A DNA stretch of 64,000 bases from Fistularia commersonii (GCA_037954325.1 JBBMNZ010000007.1:14299001-14363000); one strand, 5' to 3'; counted from the first letter of the stretch, positions 26,643 to 39,754 are shown. Made by a program: numbers and translations. The notes: a model not told the origin generated them from the letters alone.

Positions 26643-29600
26643 AGGGAGGAAAAAATGACATAGGTGTAACAGAAAAAAAATGTATATATGTTTTTTTATT
26701 TTCGATCAAATAATATCAAATAGAATACATTTTTTATAGAATACATTATTTTCATTATATATCCATATATCCATTACATAGCCAATGTCTGGCCTCATTA
26801 TACACAAGACATTATCTGTCCGTTTTTCAACTGAGGATACAATGCATGTCTTGACACTAACAATCTAATATGATGCAATCGATAACCATTCAATACGATG
26901 TGCTTTTCTTCATATTTGTACACTGTCCTGATGCTGGCTCTTTCTAAAGTACAGTTCCCTATGATGAAACGTTTCTTAAAAAAAAAAAAAGCATGTCAAG
27001 TGGAAGTACAAGTGGAAATACTCCAGCAAAGTAAAAGTACCCCAACATTTTACTTTCCATCACTTGGACGAGTTGTAATAATGGTAGTGGTTGGAGGAGG
27101 AGCAGGAGTTGTAGTAGTAGTGGAATTGACCAAAAGGTGGCACTCTCTCCTCCCCCAATTCCAAAAATATGAAGACAAGCTTTCTGATTGTTGTCCCTGT
27201 CCTTCCAGGCAAAAATATCCTATCAATAAAAATCTTATCCAAAATCGGTAAAAAGTTCCTCAGGTAAAAGAAAAAAATCTGTATTTATTTATTTATTTAT
27301 AATTTTTTATTTTTATTTTTTTTAATATTATTTACTGCAAGATTTTTAATCAATTCTTTTTCACTAATTTTGAGTTACATATTGCTGAATTTTACTGATA
27401 GTTATGGATTCTGTCATGGCATCTTTCTGTGACAAAACAAAGAAAACAGAAAAATGTGGAATGTTGAATATTGACAAAAACTACGATTTTTGCAAGATTA
27501 CAGTCAAGATTACAGTCTTTGTCAGTAAATTTTTCATTACTTTTATTTTAGAAAACAAATCAATAATATAATACATCAGTAGTACGATACCAACAGCAAT
27601 ATTTGAAATACATTCATATATTATCCACCCATTGTCGCTACATTATTCAGATCTGATAATGATCAGGTAAAGTGCAGAGAAACAGATCACCGCTTGTCGT
27701 GAGTGAATGCCCACAAGGTTCAGTGATCGCATAATAGAGTTCAGCATACCAGTGGGTACTGGATAAAACGATGCCTTGGGTATCTGTGCGCTCGCCCTAG
27801 GCATCTGGCTCAAAATAAGCCACTCTGCAAGGGGTGATCATCTGTGATACATTCGCCTCATAAACCCTGATATGCCTGTTTGAAAACTCCTTTGGTGTTT
27901 TTAGTCGTTACTCTGCTGTTAGATTGTTTTCATCATAGAAATAATGAACCTTCCAATACAAAGTGATGTATCATCTTATTTACATTGCATTAAATAACCT
28001 ACTGCATGATTCATCTGAGAGGTAAGGACACAATCTGAGGATTGATATAGAGACATTTCCTACCGCTGTCCCAAGTTAGGTTTTAAGGTGGTTTGGTTAT
28101 CGCTCAATTTTCTCGAGTTGAACTTCAATTGCCTGATGAAGATTGCTGCTATCAGGAAGGGATGTGTGTCAGCACATGCCTACATTGTATAACTTTACAA
28201 GGTCTGTTGCTATGAGGCGTCTGTAGCTGTCCCTAGCTGTTTAATGGAGCAGTCATAAATGTCTCCAGTTGGTTTGAATTTAAGGTTGAGTTATATATAT
28301 CCTGCTCTGGGCTTCTGGCAGTTACATTGGTGGACAAATACACCGAATGATACTTAAATCTACTTAATGCATCAACCTACTCGCAAAATTTGAATGACCT
28401 CAGCGTTCACAATACTTGGATTGGTCAAATAGCAAACTCAGAGAATGCAGATTTGTGAATAATCAAACAATCTGCAGATTTCAGAGCCTCAGTTTGAGGA
28501 ATACAAGGAAGATTTTGACATTGATTTGCACAAGCTACTTCAACATGCAGTTACTGCCAAGATGCTACACCAGCAGGCCTGCTGCATCTTGTCTGCATTC
28601 CACAGTTGACTCAGGGAAGTGGGTTGTGGAAAATTCCACCTTTGTGGGATTTAGGGAAGATAAGAAAGATAAAGGGTAGTATCTATGTGACTCTCACAGT
28701 GGGGGTAAACATGAAGTGGCAGTAAGTTAATAAAAATTATTTTTATATTTTGTGGTTGCGGTGTATAGAGTAACAAAATAATAATATGCAACAAATGTTG
28801 TCATATGAATTTAAAAGATTGTCTCATATCTCTGTTGATCAGTATTTTGCCATCTTCTTGGAATGTGTATCCATGGATGGAAACCATGGCTACAAATATC
28901 TACAAAATCACTTTTACTAATTTGGTTCAGTTTCTTGCTAATATTCCAGACAAATCTTGACAAAATTGATTTTAAATCGAGATGTTTTTCTCAATGTATG
29001 CAGATATTTTGGTTCTGATCTCGAGCTTGAGGTGCCAATTAATTTAACCGAATTGATACCAAAACTTTCACAGAATTAGAACTTGTCCAAACATTTAGGT
29101 TCTTAATTGGAAATTTCAGGTGCTCACGTAGCATTTATATTTGGTTCTTAAAACATTTTTACTTGAAACATTTTAGCAATAGTTTGTCCTTTCTACTCCT
29201 TAAATGTTCAAAATGGCCTTCAAATTGGGAACTTTTGACTTCCATACTTAGAGTACAAGGAGAGTTAAAATATTAACTAATTCAATAGCTGTAGGTTACA
29301 TTTTACCCCTGCTTCATCAGAGTACGTTTTGACCCAAGAATCTCTGATACCTAATATGTTAAGTGTTTAAAAGCCGAATTTTAATTAGTCTTTATGAATA
29401 ATATCATAATTAGAACATGTTAAAAATCAGCAAAATACATGCACAGTTGTGGCATTTAATTTTCACTTTAATAAAATGACCCAAATGAAACGGGAGCTCT
29501 ATGTTCGAATGTTTTGTGTAAATTTAAGCGTCAAAGTAAAAATTAAATCTGAAAAGTCTTGCATTGGATTAGGCTGCCAAGGATGAGAAAAATAACAATG

Positions 29601-30317
29601 TATTGAGCTTCAAGCTGCAAATCCAGCCCTCCATCATTCCCAGAGTTCAATTCAAGTCTTTGCCCTCAACTGTTTATGGGCCTCTTAACCACAATCATTC
29701 AAAGAGATTAAAATCTCAATGCTGAGTTTATGCAGTCACGTATTATTCAGCATGAATCAGCATACCTTTGGGACATAGGATTGTCTCATCAAAACCTAAA
29801 TCTCTGAAAATCTGACATCTCACGGAAACACTTTTCTGACTGATATCGACTTATTCGACTTATTCTTAAGATGTATCTGAAAGAGATATATTCAGTCAAG
29901 CAAACCTGAAAAAAACAAAAGGGATAAGGCCTTGTGTAATAAAATGTGAGTCACATGTTTGAAGAATACTCACATAGCTATTAGTAGTTCACGTCAGGGC
30001 AGGTCTGCATATTTAGTTCACACCCATGTCTGTGGTGAAAGATTATTAATATTCAATAACTCCCAGGAAAATTCATATGAAACATTCTAATTCTTGTTCA
30101 TACAGTTTGCCAAAACTCCCTCTCCACTCTTTTCTGTTTTCTTCCCTCTATTTTCCTCTCATTAACACTTTGCTCCATGAATAAGCAAAATTTCTTTCCA
30201 GTTATGGCACAGTAATGCATATTTTACCTAAGAGAGCACAGCTGCCTCTGGGCCCAATAACATACTCCTTTTGGTGGGATCCATGACCTTAGTCTGCTGT
30301 ACAAAAGATTATATACA

Positions 30318-30425
30318 GAGCCAGAATCAGAAATATTTTGTTGATCCAAGAAGAAATTGAGTGACCCCAGATGTGCTATACAGAAAGAAAAAGAATGAGA
30401 TGAGATGAAAATAGATAAGTAAATA
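30318..30425 (-). repeat. Degenerate LINE/SINE tail fragment
   Basis: The words TTTTGTTGATCCAAGAAGAA followed by AATTGAGTG resemble the fish repeat module TTTATTGATCCC...GGGAAATT that is clearer at 51,920. Only the tail module is preserved. Confidence 0.45.
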
Positions 30426-32261
30426 AAGTAATATATAAGTGGTGTCACGGTTCAAGATAAATTAATTACAAGAACAAAATACAACCAGAGATATTTTACA
30501 AGAGCAAAATAATACCAGAAACTTTAGTCAGACACTATGGTCACTCTACTGTTTTATATGTTTTACTTTTCATTCTTATTTGCATATTTTATTTACGCAT
30601 TTAATATTCAAAAAATGGCTCAATTCATTGCCTGGAGGTGTTTTTCACTTTTCTAACATGTGACATGAGATATTCTTTGTCTTAAAACTTGCCAAAGTCT
30701 CAATCTAACATCTGTTTAGATTTTAAAACACCATTCCAGTGCCTTCATTTGCTCTAATTTTACACCTGAGTCCTCTTATGAAGACATAACTGTGTGTTTC
30801 CAACGCTTTGAACTACGTTTTACTTAGTTTTAATGCTTACATGTATATGAAGACTTCAGTGTCTGCTGGTTCACTTAGGAAATTTTAGTAGTCATTGTAA
30901 ATAAAAGTATAAAATCACTTCAGCAGGACTTTACACAAAAGATACAAAAACTAATCAAATGTTGTTCTTTGGTTGAAAAAAATCAATTTTAACACCCAAA
31001 AAAAGTTGCCTAATAAACAAGTCCCCATTTAAGGCCATGTTAGTATACGTTGATTTGCCTCATACTTTTAAGTTTCTACTACTCAAAATAGCAGGAAGGA
31101 ATATCTGAGAGAGAAAAAAACGTATCACTGTGTGCATTTCAATGTTTTGTATTATTCAAGGCTTTACACTTCCTGTTTTATTTCCAAAAGCTCCAAGCCA
31201 ATACATTCATTTATTCAAGTACTGCACTTAAATAATAAGGTGATGTACTTTTATATTACTCTATTATTACCACTTTAGGGAGTCCACTGCATCTGTAAGG
31301 GAGAAACACTAAATCCGAGTGGTGACAGATTACATTTTTATTCACTGAAACATCAATCCAGCCCAAATTCCTATACAAACATAAAATACTGGGAGGTACT
31401 ACTTTACTACTAAATACTTACTTACTTGGTTTTACTTTCATTACATTTAGCTGAAAAAGGTAATATTTAAATGCAGGACTTAAACTTGAGGAAAATGATC
31501 TGAATTCTTCCTCCACAGCTTATGCTATCTATTTTGTATTTCACACAAGCAGTGTTTCATGCATTTGCCCCACTCAAATTAACTGACAAAGAGCAAACAT
31601 CCAGCATTTGTTGGATTTCAAAATGAGGTTACAAGCTTAAAAGGCAATTATTCAGTAGATCTATATGTCGGCTAAATCGTTTAGCCTACATAAGGTTTCA
31701 GTGAGATTAAAAAATCTCACTGTCCAGACAAAATAAGCAGATTTTTTACCTCAACTTCTTTTCACCATTTTGTCTACAGAGCTGCTTTCTTACATGCAGT
31801 GCAACATTCCAGGCAAGCTGAGACATGAGTGTGTGTTCCTTGTCTGCGGGAATTAGTTAAACTGGGTGCATGTAATGGAAATGGTTCACAAACATGGATC
31901 TGTGTAAATGAAGAGCGCAAAAATAAGTGCACGCCACTTGGTTTGCGAAAGGGTTTGACAAAGTAGTGTGTTTATTTTAACCCTGAAGAGAAAGCACTCT
32001 TTTCTCTCATTACTATTAGTCATGCTGTTGAAAAATTAATTAAATAAATCTCTGATTGAGGTGATTTGCATTCATACAGTATAGTGTTACGTTCCGCACC
32101 GAACAGACAATAAATCCTCAATACAAGGTCCCAAAATAAACATCTTACTGAAGAAAAGGCAGTCACAGGGAATTACTTTTATCGTTTCTAAAATGATTTC
32201 AGTCTTGTAAGAGCCACAGAATGTAATAACCACTGTCATATTTTCAGTATAGTCCTAAATA

Positions 32262-32398
32262 AGTGCTGAAGAACATATCCAGCACATATCCCAGTGCACT
32301 GCGGACACCAAAGTAGGAATTTCACTGTACAAGGAAACTCCTCTCTACGCTGCACATTTGACAATAAACGCTTTGAATCTTGAATCTTGAATCTTGAA
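32262..32398. repeat. Dispersed repeat fragment with (AATCTTG)3
   Basis: The stretch begins with CAGCACATATCCCAGTGCAC and ends in CAATAAACGCTTTGAATCTT plus two more copies of the heptamer. A related fragment at 54,150-54,214 has CAGCACATATCCTAATGCAC and CAATGAACGCCTTGAATCT. Family not assigned. Confidence 0.55.
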
Positions 32399-32689
32399 GT
32401 TTCCCAGTGCTTCAGTGAGTCAAAGGAAGAATAAAAGAAAAATGGCAAATGAAAACAAAACAAAGGCCAGAACAGACTAAACTGATATGTGTGGAATTCT
32501 ATAATTTTGCTAGCAGATGCTGTGTTTTCAAGCGGTTAATAATATGGAAGTATAACAGCACAACTTTTTGCATGCTGTGATGGTACTGACAGTGATTATG
32601 ATGTTTGTGTTCATTGAAAATCCACATATGGGGGAAGAGAGGAAGCATTCAGTTTCTAAGATTTTGAAGAGCTAAATTAGGGTGCGGAC

Positions 32690-32990
32690 AGGTTTCACGG
32701 CAGAAGAGGGCGAGGTTTAATTTCATTGCTGCGATGCTATTGGTTGAATCGGGGGACAAAAATGCTTGTACCTGCTGCAGGTATACAGATTGACACCGGG
32801 CTCGCCAGGGGAGGATCAGCTTCTGGGATTTTACTTCGTCCCGATGCTAATCACTGCAGGTTTTTGTGTGGCTTTTGGAAAAGATTTGTGTAGCAGCAGA
32901 CTCGAGGGCTTTTCTTATCCTTGCTATTTTCTGTTGCATTGTTAATTTTGCAAAACATACAAATTACATCCTTGGCTTTGTTTCAGTCAG
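32690..32990 (+). promoter_or_regulatory. Promoter and noncoding first exon of the small spliced gene
   Basis: A reverse CCAAT word (ATTGG, about 32,740-32,744) sits in a locally GC-richer, CpG-containing stretch that stands out from the AT-rich surroundings. The exon would end at 32,990 with a strong donor, CAG|GTAAGT. The transcription start is not defined; somewhere near 32,780 is a guess. Short upstream open frames are present in this leader. Confidence 0.4.
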
Positions 32991-33209
32991 GTAAGTTGAA
33001 TGTGTTAGGTTAACAGCAGCATTTATCGATTTCGTTAGATATTTCTAAATGAAATTCTACGACCTGAATGCTGTCATGCCTCACAGTGAACCTATTTTCG
33101 TTGGTTTCACTAACAGGTGAAAACAGGTCCAGTCTTGTATGGGGAGAGGCCTGCCTGGCACACCCCTCACATACTCTCACTCATACTAAAAAGGAGGTAT
33201 TACTATACC

Positions 33210-33439
33210 ATGGATAAAGGTATACTGTACTAATTTGATTTGTTTTTGACTTTTGTTTTTTGTTTTTTTTTGTTTGTTTTTTTTTTTAATTAAACTGCCT
33301 CTTCTTTCTAACAGTGTTGGAGGGCTGGGAGTGTTGGATCGCTTCATTCTCAGTGATTCCTCACCAGACGCCAGAATTTTCCCTGCTTAATGAAACGATC
33401 CGTTTGTTCTATCCTTCATTCCACCGGAGTCTGTGTTAA
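33210..33439 (+). CDS. Predicted 44-residue peptide of a three-exon small gene
   Basis: Exon 2 (33,117-33,219) ends with ACCATGG, a strong start context, and a donor AAAG|GTATAC. Exon 3 opens at 33,315 after a pyrimidine-rich acceptor TTCTTTCTAACAG. Joining 33,210-33,219 to 33,315-33,439 gives an open frame of 44 codons, starting MDKVLEGWECWIASF and ending YPSFHRSLC, then TAA. An AATAAA follows at 33,544-33,549. The peptide is rich in aromatic residues, has two cysteines, and shows no signal peptide or clear membrane segment. I do not recognise the family. A 16-codon upstream open frame lies in exon 2 (start about 33,140). Exon 3 is short enough for an open frame by chance, so a noncoding RNA remains possible. 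Confidence 0.4.
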
Positions 33440-33543
33440 GATCCAATCAGATTTCAGTGGTTTGAAGTGTAAGACACATGGAATTTGTCATCTGGACGCT
33501 TTGGGATATATCTGCTTGAGGATTTGTTGGTTTTAACTGTTAC

Positions 33544-33549
33544 AATAAA
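33544..33549 (+). terminator. Poly(A) signal of the small spliced gene
   Basis: A canonical AATAAA lies 105 bp after the predicted stop codon. Confidence 0.5.
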
Positions 33550-33570
33550 GGTTAATATCCCTCCATGACA

Positions 33571-35062
33571 TAATTAGCCACATTGTACTGGGGTTGAGTA
33601 TTCTTTCATCGTTGTGATTACAAGTGTTTAATTCAAGCACTTATGAGGATTCCTGGCCCGCATTGCATTGATTGCACTTCAGAATTGACACAGGATCAAA
33701 AAGTGGTTGCAGCGCCGCTTTATATCTTTTGCACTATCACTCACTAAGGTTGTCATGTCCACACCCTGTCTCTCTGCCTTTTCTTGTATAAGACATGACA
33801 ATTAAATAATGACTTAGAAAATCACACATTCCCTCATCTGAAATTTTGCAGGGCCACCGTCTGCCAATATATAGCTTTATGTCCCTGATTTCCCAGTTCC
33901 TCTAAGTGCACCCAGACACATTCATTGATTTCAAAATTGAGTAATTTATTTCGAGTGAACATTTTGTTCATATTTTCTCTTCAAATGCTATTGTTTTCCC
34001 TCTCATTTTGAGCAATTCCCTGCAGGACAATTACCTTCCACATTCCTCTGCTTCAATTCAACGCATTAATTATAGCTTAATGGGTGGCTGGAAGTCGCTG
34101 ACAGCTACATTGAGCTGTGAATCACAATATTGTTATTATAATGCCTGTAATTCTTCCACCCAATTAAGATAGAGGGAACAGTACAAGTCAACAAACTGTA
34201 ACAGTCCAACTATTATTTGGTAACTTGGATGTTTTTTCTTCTGTTTGAGAAAAAAATGGTCCCGTGATCGATCATCATTCGACAATCTGAATTGTTTCAA
34301 GAATGCATCATATAGAATATGCTAAATGAATAAACAAACCAGACGTCATAATATCATCCAGGATTTTTTGGGGTCACTCTTTTAAGTGATCTTCACTCAT
34401 TATCTTTCTGTTTGAACGTAAGCCATAACCATGTTTGGAGAACTGCCCCACCCCACATTGAAACACATCAGCAATTTTTCATCTGCCTTGCTTAAATCAG
34501 GAACATAATTTACAAAACAGGTCAATGACTTGTGAACATAAACAGACTTTGGAAATATTCACTGAGATAACAAAAAAATTAACCAGTGAAGTTGCACTCT
34601 GCAAGTAATAAGGCAAGATTAAGGTACTTTTCTAAATATCATAGAGACAAACCTACAAGAAAGGAAAGTGTTTTCCAACTACTGTTACATAGTATATAAT
34701 GGTAAATTACATACCTTGGTTCTTGGCCGCCACATCAGGAGGTGTTGCTTTGTTAAGCTATAAGCTGGGTGTTGTCTCCATTTTAAGTTAATTTTTTCAT
34801 TTTTATGTCTTATTTTCAAGCTGGACAATAGTATAGAAACTACTATTCCAGTTCTAAATGCAACATTAATGATGATTATTTTTAAATTCCCAAAAGACTA
34901 TATGAGAAAAAAAGCTCATTACTGAAACTCATAAATAGCCTCCCATGACAGCAGCCCAATGCAAGACATTTACCATGCGTTCAAATTCACATTCTGCTGG
35001 TTGGTCTGATTTTTTACACAATTTACCATACATATATATATATATATGTGTGTGTATATATA

Positions 35063-35095
<33 letters not shown>

Positions 35096-35185
35096 GGGGA
35101 GAATGATCTAGACATATAAAGAAGTCAGTATTCATCATCTCATCTTGCTCAGATGACCTGTAAGTGATCAATAAAACTGCAATTC
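33571..35185. other. Intergenic DNA between small gene and ora2
   Basis: No gene is seen. The stretch 33,990-34,145 has homeodomain-type ATTA words in even-composition sequence and may be regulatory. A TA/TG array is listed separately. Confidence 0.4.
35030..35096. repeat. TA/TG compound microsatellite
   Basis: Alternating TA and TG runs lie just beyond the 3' end of the ora2-like gene. Confidence 0.9.
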
Positions 35186-36157
35186 TCACCTTGTAGACAT
35201 AGTTGTTGTAGCTCTCTCCTTAACAGCTTTAGCCTGAGCCACACACTTCAGCTTCCCATTCACCTTTCTATTAGATGCAATGATAACCAGGGGACTTAGT
35301 ACTGCATACAGCGAGGAGAAGAAAATACGTAGGTCAGAGACCAGGGAGGAACGCATGGTTCTCCTCACAGTGAGAGTGTATACCCAAAGCCCATTATCCA
35401 CCCCATAAAGGATCACATACAAGGTCACAAGTGTCACAACAGTTTTGGCTGCTCTCTGCTCAGACCCGCTGCTTCCCCCGCCATCGCCACTGCTACTTCT
35501 TCTGAGCCTTTTCACATGCTGGCTGTGCTTATGAAGGAAAACCAGAATGATCAGACTGGCTAGGGTCATAAGAGTCATGGGCACCACATCTCTGGCCACC
35601 TGAGCAGCGCCATTGACCTCTTTGGAGAGTTTGGATGGAAAGTTCACATGGCAAAATTGGACACTGATGCCATGGTGTGCTTGGCTGGAGTTGCTCACAG
35701 TGCCAATGGAGAAGAGTATGGCTGCGGAACTCATACAAGTGTTGATGAGCCAGATGATGAGGAATACAAACCCAAAATGCTGAGCTACGGAGTCACGGAT
35801 GGATGCCCAGCGAGACCCAGGGGGAGCAATACTCAAGCACTGGTAAGCACTCAGGATGAAGGTGAGCCAGATGGAAAGGGAACGAGATGTTCGGTAAACA
35901 AAGATTACAACTTTGCAGCTTGTGTCTCCAAAGATGTCGGCAGCACCCAAGGAGGCAAGGGTTTCTAGTAAACAGCGCACACCCACAACCAGCAGGTTGG
36001 CACAGGCCAGGTGCAACACAATGGCATCAGCTGGGAGAAGCCGGTCCTCCTGGTAGAATAATAGGAGAAAAGCCAGGATGACGGCAGTGTTACCCGGGAG
36101 TCCCACAATAGTGAGCGACAAATAAAGCATCCCACGGACAAACAGCTCTGCTGGCAT
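35186..36157 (-). CDS. ora2: V1R-type olfactory receptor, ora2-like
   Basis: A single-exon frame of 323 codons encodes a seven-helix receptor of the fish ora family, the counterparts of mammalian vomeronasal V1R receptors; it would act on olfactory sensory neurons. Family marks are GLPGNTAV in helix 1, DAIVLHLACANLLVVGVRCL in helix 2, SCKVVIFVYRTSRSLSIWLT leading helix 3, an N-glycosylation site NSS and conserved Cys (QFCHVNF) in loop 2, and RAAKTVVTLVTLYV in helix 6. I chose MPAELFVRG at 36,157 because a splice acceptor lies two bases before it. The frame upstream (to 36,211) would be leader intron. The divergent ora1-like partner starts 3.8 kb away. Assignment to ora2 rather than ora1 rests on memory of the pair and is moderate; V1R/ora membership is firm. 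Confidence 0.88.
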   Translation of the reverse strand: MPAELFVRGMLYLSLTIVGLPGNTAVILAFLLLFYQEDRLLPADAIVLHLACANLLVVGVRCLLETLASLGAADIFGDTSCKVVIFVYRTSRSLSIWLTFILSAYQCLSIAPPGSRWASIRDSVAQHFGFVFLIIWLINTCMSSAAILFSIGTVSNSSQAHHGISVQFCHVNFPSKLSKEVNGAAQVARDVVPMTLMTLASLIILVFLHKHSQHVKRLRRSSSGDGGGSSGSEQRAAKTVVTLVTLYVILYGVDNGLWVYTLTVRRTMRSSLVSDLRIFFSSLYAVLSPLVIIASNRKVNGKLKCVAQAKAVKERATTTMSTR

Positions 36158-36264
36158 CCCTGTAAGAAGAGAATTGCAATACAAGAGTTGCAGTACAACC
36201 AACTGTGTCAAACAAATGGAACAGAATAACCTATTAAAAACCGAAAAACAAACAGCTGAGGGTT

Positions 36265-36348
36265 ACCTTCCGAATGGAGAACTTCTCTGAAGCGCACCTT
36301 GAACCTGCAATACTCTACTAATGTTACAAGGGTGTTTGTGTTCTTATA
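36265..36348 (-). promoter_or_regulatory. TATA-like box and noncoding leader exon of ora2
   Basis: On the minus strand GCTATAAGA (TATAAG at 36,348-36,343) could be a core promoter. About 76 bases downstream, a donor GGAAG|GTAACC ends a leader exon at 36,267. The acceptor TTCTTACAG ends at 36,160, leaving a 107-bp leader intron just before the start codon. All of this is inferred from consensus words. Confidence 0.45.
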
Positions 36349-39300
36349 GCCACAAACAGTCAAAGCCTGTTGGATCTGTTTTTCATGGTCGATTGGCTTC
36401 ACTTGTCTTCCCTCTACTTCCAATTACTTGAGATCAATTCAGATGACTGCTTCTGTCCCCTCACTGGGGTCACGTAGACTGGGTGACAAATAGGGACTCT
36501 GACAGCATTTGTTTACAAGAAGAAAGAGAGATAGTGAAGCATTAAATCAGCTTAATGTTTATACTTTTGTTTTTCTATGTTTAGGCTACCTTACACTTTA
36601 GCAGTGATATAATAGATTCACCATTTGAAATCTGTCACATTACTTGATTGTTTTTCTCTTTTCCAACCTTTTTTTTTTTTTCTATATTTGACCAATAATG
36701 TTCTATTATGTATACTGACACCACAGTGTCCTCCAGTGGAGAAAAACGAAAGACCAGGAAAATGCTCCACTCAATTTTGGAGATGGAGTACCCTGGAACA
36801 AAGACCATCACACGATGGATCACAACTCACCTTCATTTCTAAAGTGGCTTTTTATGACTATGCATGCATCAAAAAGAAATAACATTTCTAAATATAACCA
36901 AAATAAACTGTAAAGGTGTTTAAAGGGGTAATCTACTTGTGTGGTATCAGGCACATATCAAGTAGTCATAAGACCCCTTGCCCCTCAGAGAGCTTCCATG
37001 AGTCCATTACCTAAAACCTCATAAATAGAACTCTTTCTTTCCATATTCATAAACTTTTCTTTTTAAACTAATTTTCTAGAAAATAGATTACTTGAGAAAT
37101 GCTTCTGTTTTAGGAAATTGACCAGATTGTTTGAGTAACCAAAGAAAAACTTGGACAATATATTGTTGGAAAATCCCTTTTCACAAAACATTACTCAATA
37201 TTTTGCATGTATGTTAAGGATGCACGACACATCACCCAAAGGACAGGATAATTTCAGGGGATAAAATGAAGACAAAAAGGAGTCAGATCTATGCGGAGGT
37301 CACTTTAATGCCTTTCCACATATTTGCAAACACCTACTCTGATGCCCATCAGTAGAAGGCTGAGAGTGTGCAAAGTTAAAAGCCTCTTAACCACAATTTT
37401 GCTGAGGGACAGATTAAATGGCACAGTGCGTTCAATATTCCTTTTCTGCCAACAAAAGCCTTTGCCCTTACCAAGAGACTTTAAGGAACAAAATGTTTGA
37501 AGGGATATTGATCTGAAATTCCATCATATAATGACATCATCATATGGTGAAAGATACAAAATGGTAATATCATGCAGTATGATTAGGTTGGTCGTGCCCA
37601 CATTTCAGCAAACAATTCACAAAAAAGTCACATGACTCCCACCGATGTACATGCGGTTTAGAGCTACAGGAAAGAAGTAGGATGAGTCTACAGCTAATGT
37701 TTTATTCCTTAGGTTGAAATACTCATCAAATCATGGCATTAAATCTACCCAACATAGAGGCTGTATTATTTCATTAATTATAGCCTTCCATTACCTTGCA
37801 ATATAAAATGCAAAATATGTGCCTTTAACTCCATCTCTTTGTGTTCACCCAAGATGAAAATAATGTTGTCCAGAAGTGACTTTACTTAAAAAGACCCCCA
37901 CATCCTGGTTTACTATGAAAGTGTGGGTTGCAATGATTTTTTATACTCTCTTGACTGTTTGCATATTTTCTGGCCATTTCTTTCTTATTTTAGTGAGTTT
38001 TCTTGACAGTTTTAGGAAGATTTTGTCGATTTTTTTTTCCAGGAAATATATGTACATTCTTGATTCGGCAAATCTTGCTTTGCATGTTTTGAGTTAGATG
38101 AATGCACTGTAAAATAAAATGAAATACTACCAGTCGTGCACTTTAAAAAAAAAAAAAAAATCAATCAAAAAAAATAATCTAAATAAGATCTGAACTCAAG
38201 CTGCACATGTAAAGATGTCTAGCTTCTCAAACATGTAATACTCTGTTTGATGCGACACCCTAAGGGGGGCAAGCTTGAACTTGCCATTTTAATTAGCTTG
38301 CTGAAAATGTAAACATGTGAAAAACATAAATGGCAATAACACAAGTAATACCCCCAGGAGAATATGAGCTTCTCAAACAACAATTCTTCATCATAAAGAC
38401 CACATCTAGTTGATATGTGAGTTACTTTAACCATTAAGAATTTATAGTTCTGGCAAATTCTCCAAATATATTACTGTTCAGTGCCAGTAATCCCCATACC
38501 CTAAACACACACATGCACAAGCACACTTTTCCCCCAATTAGCGCAAATATGTATTCTTATTTCACTAATTGTCTTGCTCCTCTGTGTCTAACATGCTCCC
38601 AAGTTCCAAAGTGGTGTAAACAGACGCACATGTGCATTTAAAAGCCTCTTGATGGATCATTTAAGGTATCATCAGGCTATGCTGGCATCGCTAACAACCT
38701 TACTCTGTTATGTCTGCAGGGGTTATTGAACTGTGTTTCTTAACTCAGCAGGAACATTACTCTGACCTGTTAAGAGCATTGATCTGTCCTCAAAAACTTG
38801 AAGCTGTCAGATACTTCAAATACAACATGAGGGTATATAAATCATATACTGTATACCGTGGGTTAGATAGTTCCTTTTTGGGGTGAATGATGAAAAGTTT
38901 CTCAGCACTAAAGCCTTACAGCAAAGCATCGTCCATGTTTAATTCACCACTACCAAGTGGTGTTGTGTTGATGTGCAGCCTAAAGCAATGCTCCTTCTTC
39001 ATATTAAAAATGTAAGCAATTTGCAGACTCCTGCTGGAGCAAGTCTGATCTCATACGTGTGCAATCTTATTCCAAACCACAAAACATTCCGATGAATCGG
39101 AGAGGAAATAAATTCATTTACTTTAATACTTCCTGCAGTGACAGTGGTGAGTGCAAACACTGGGAGGGCAGGTGCTAGTAAAATAAAGTAAAAAGAGTAC
39201 CTGTTTCATCAAGAATTGCAAAACATCCTACTAACTTGATTCCTGTCTTAATTATTTGCCTTAGTTGACTAAACAAGCAACTCAAATCCATCCTTTGTAA

Positions 39301-39754
39301 GTCAGCATGAGTCCAGAATCCCCAGCAGTAATCAAGTAACAGCTTTGTCTGTTTTCTTAGTTACACGATGTATTTCACACATCTTTTATTCTGTCCCCAC
39401 AAGAAACTTGGCCAGCTGAAGAGAAGTGTCTGGCTAGGTGTATGCAATCTGCCCGCTTTCAAATATTTATTCAGGAAAATTATTTTAGAGAGCGAAATTG
39501 TTTGCATAGAGTTCTTACTCTTGAGTTCAGTCTAAAAAAGAGGGAGTTTGAGCACTGTCTGGAGTTTCCGTGCATCACTGATCTAATTCTATGAGGACGA
39601 TTGTAATTAAATTACTATAAAGTTTGAATTCATTTGCATTTCCTGTGCTGAGCCTCTGCTGTCCTCTGAGAGGACTTAATCGGAGTAGTTTATGATTTTA
39701 ATTTGCCAAACTGGGCTGAACGTGGAGCTAGTGGTCTCCTAGGACATTGAAGGC
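36349..39754. other. Divergent intergenic region between ora2 and ora1
   Basis: No coding sequence is supported in this region of about 3.4 kb. It must contain the promoters of both receptors and is a candidate for shared regulation. No strong repeat was recognised; an A-run sits near 38,143-38,160. Confidence 0.45.

Larger units (their letters stand above)
26643..32690. other. Intergenic DNA, no supported gene
   Basis: This long AT-rich stretch has no recognised gene. Two repeat fragments inside it are listed separately. The stretch 29,570-29,770 is repeat-free and of even composition and could be a conserved noncoding element; this is a guess. Confidence 0.4.

Noticed and set aside
35648..36081. 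Plus-strand frames inside the ora2-like gene
   Set aside because: They lie opposite a well-conserved receptor frame and have no homology of their own.
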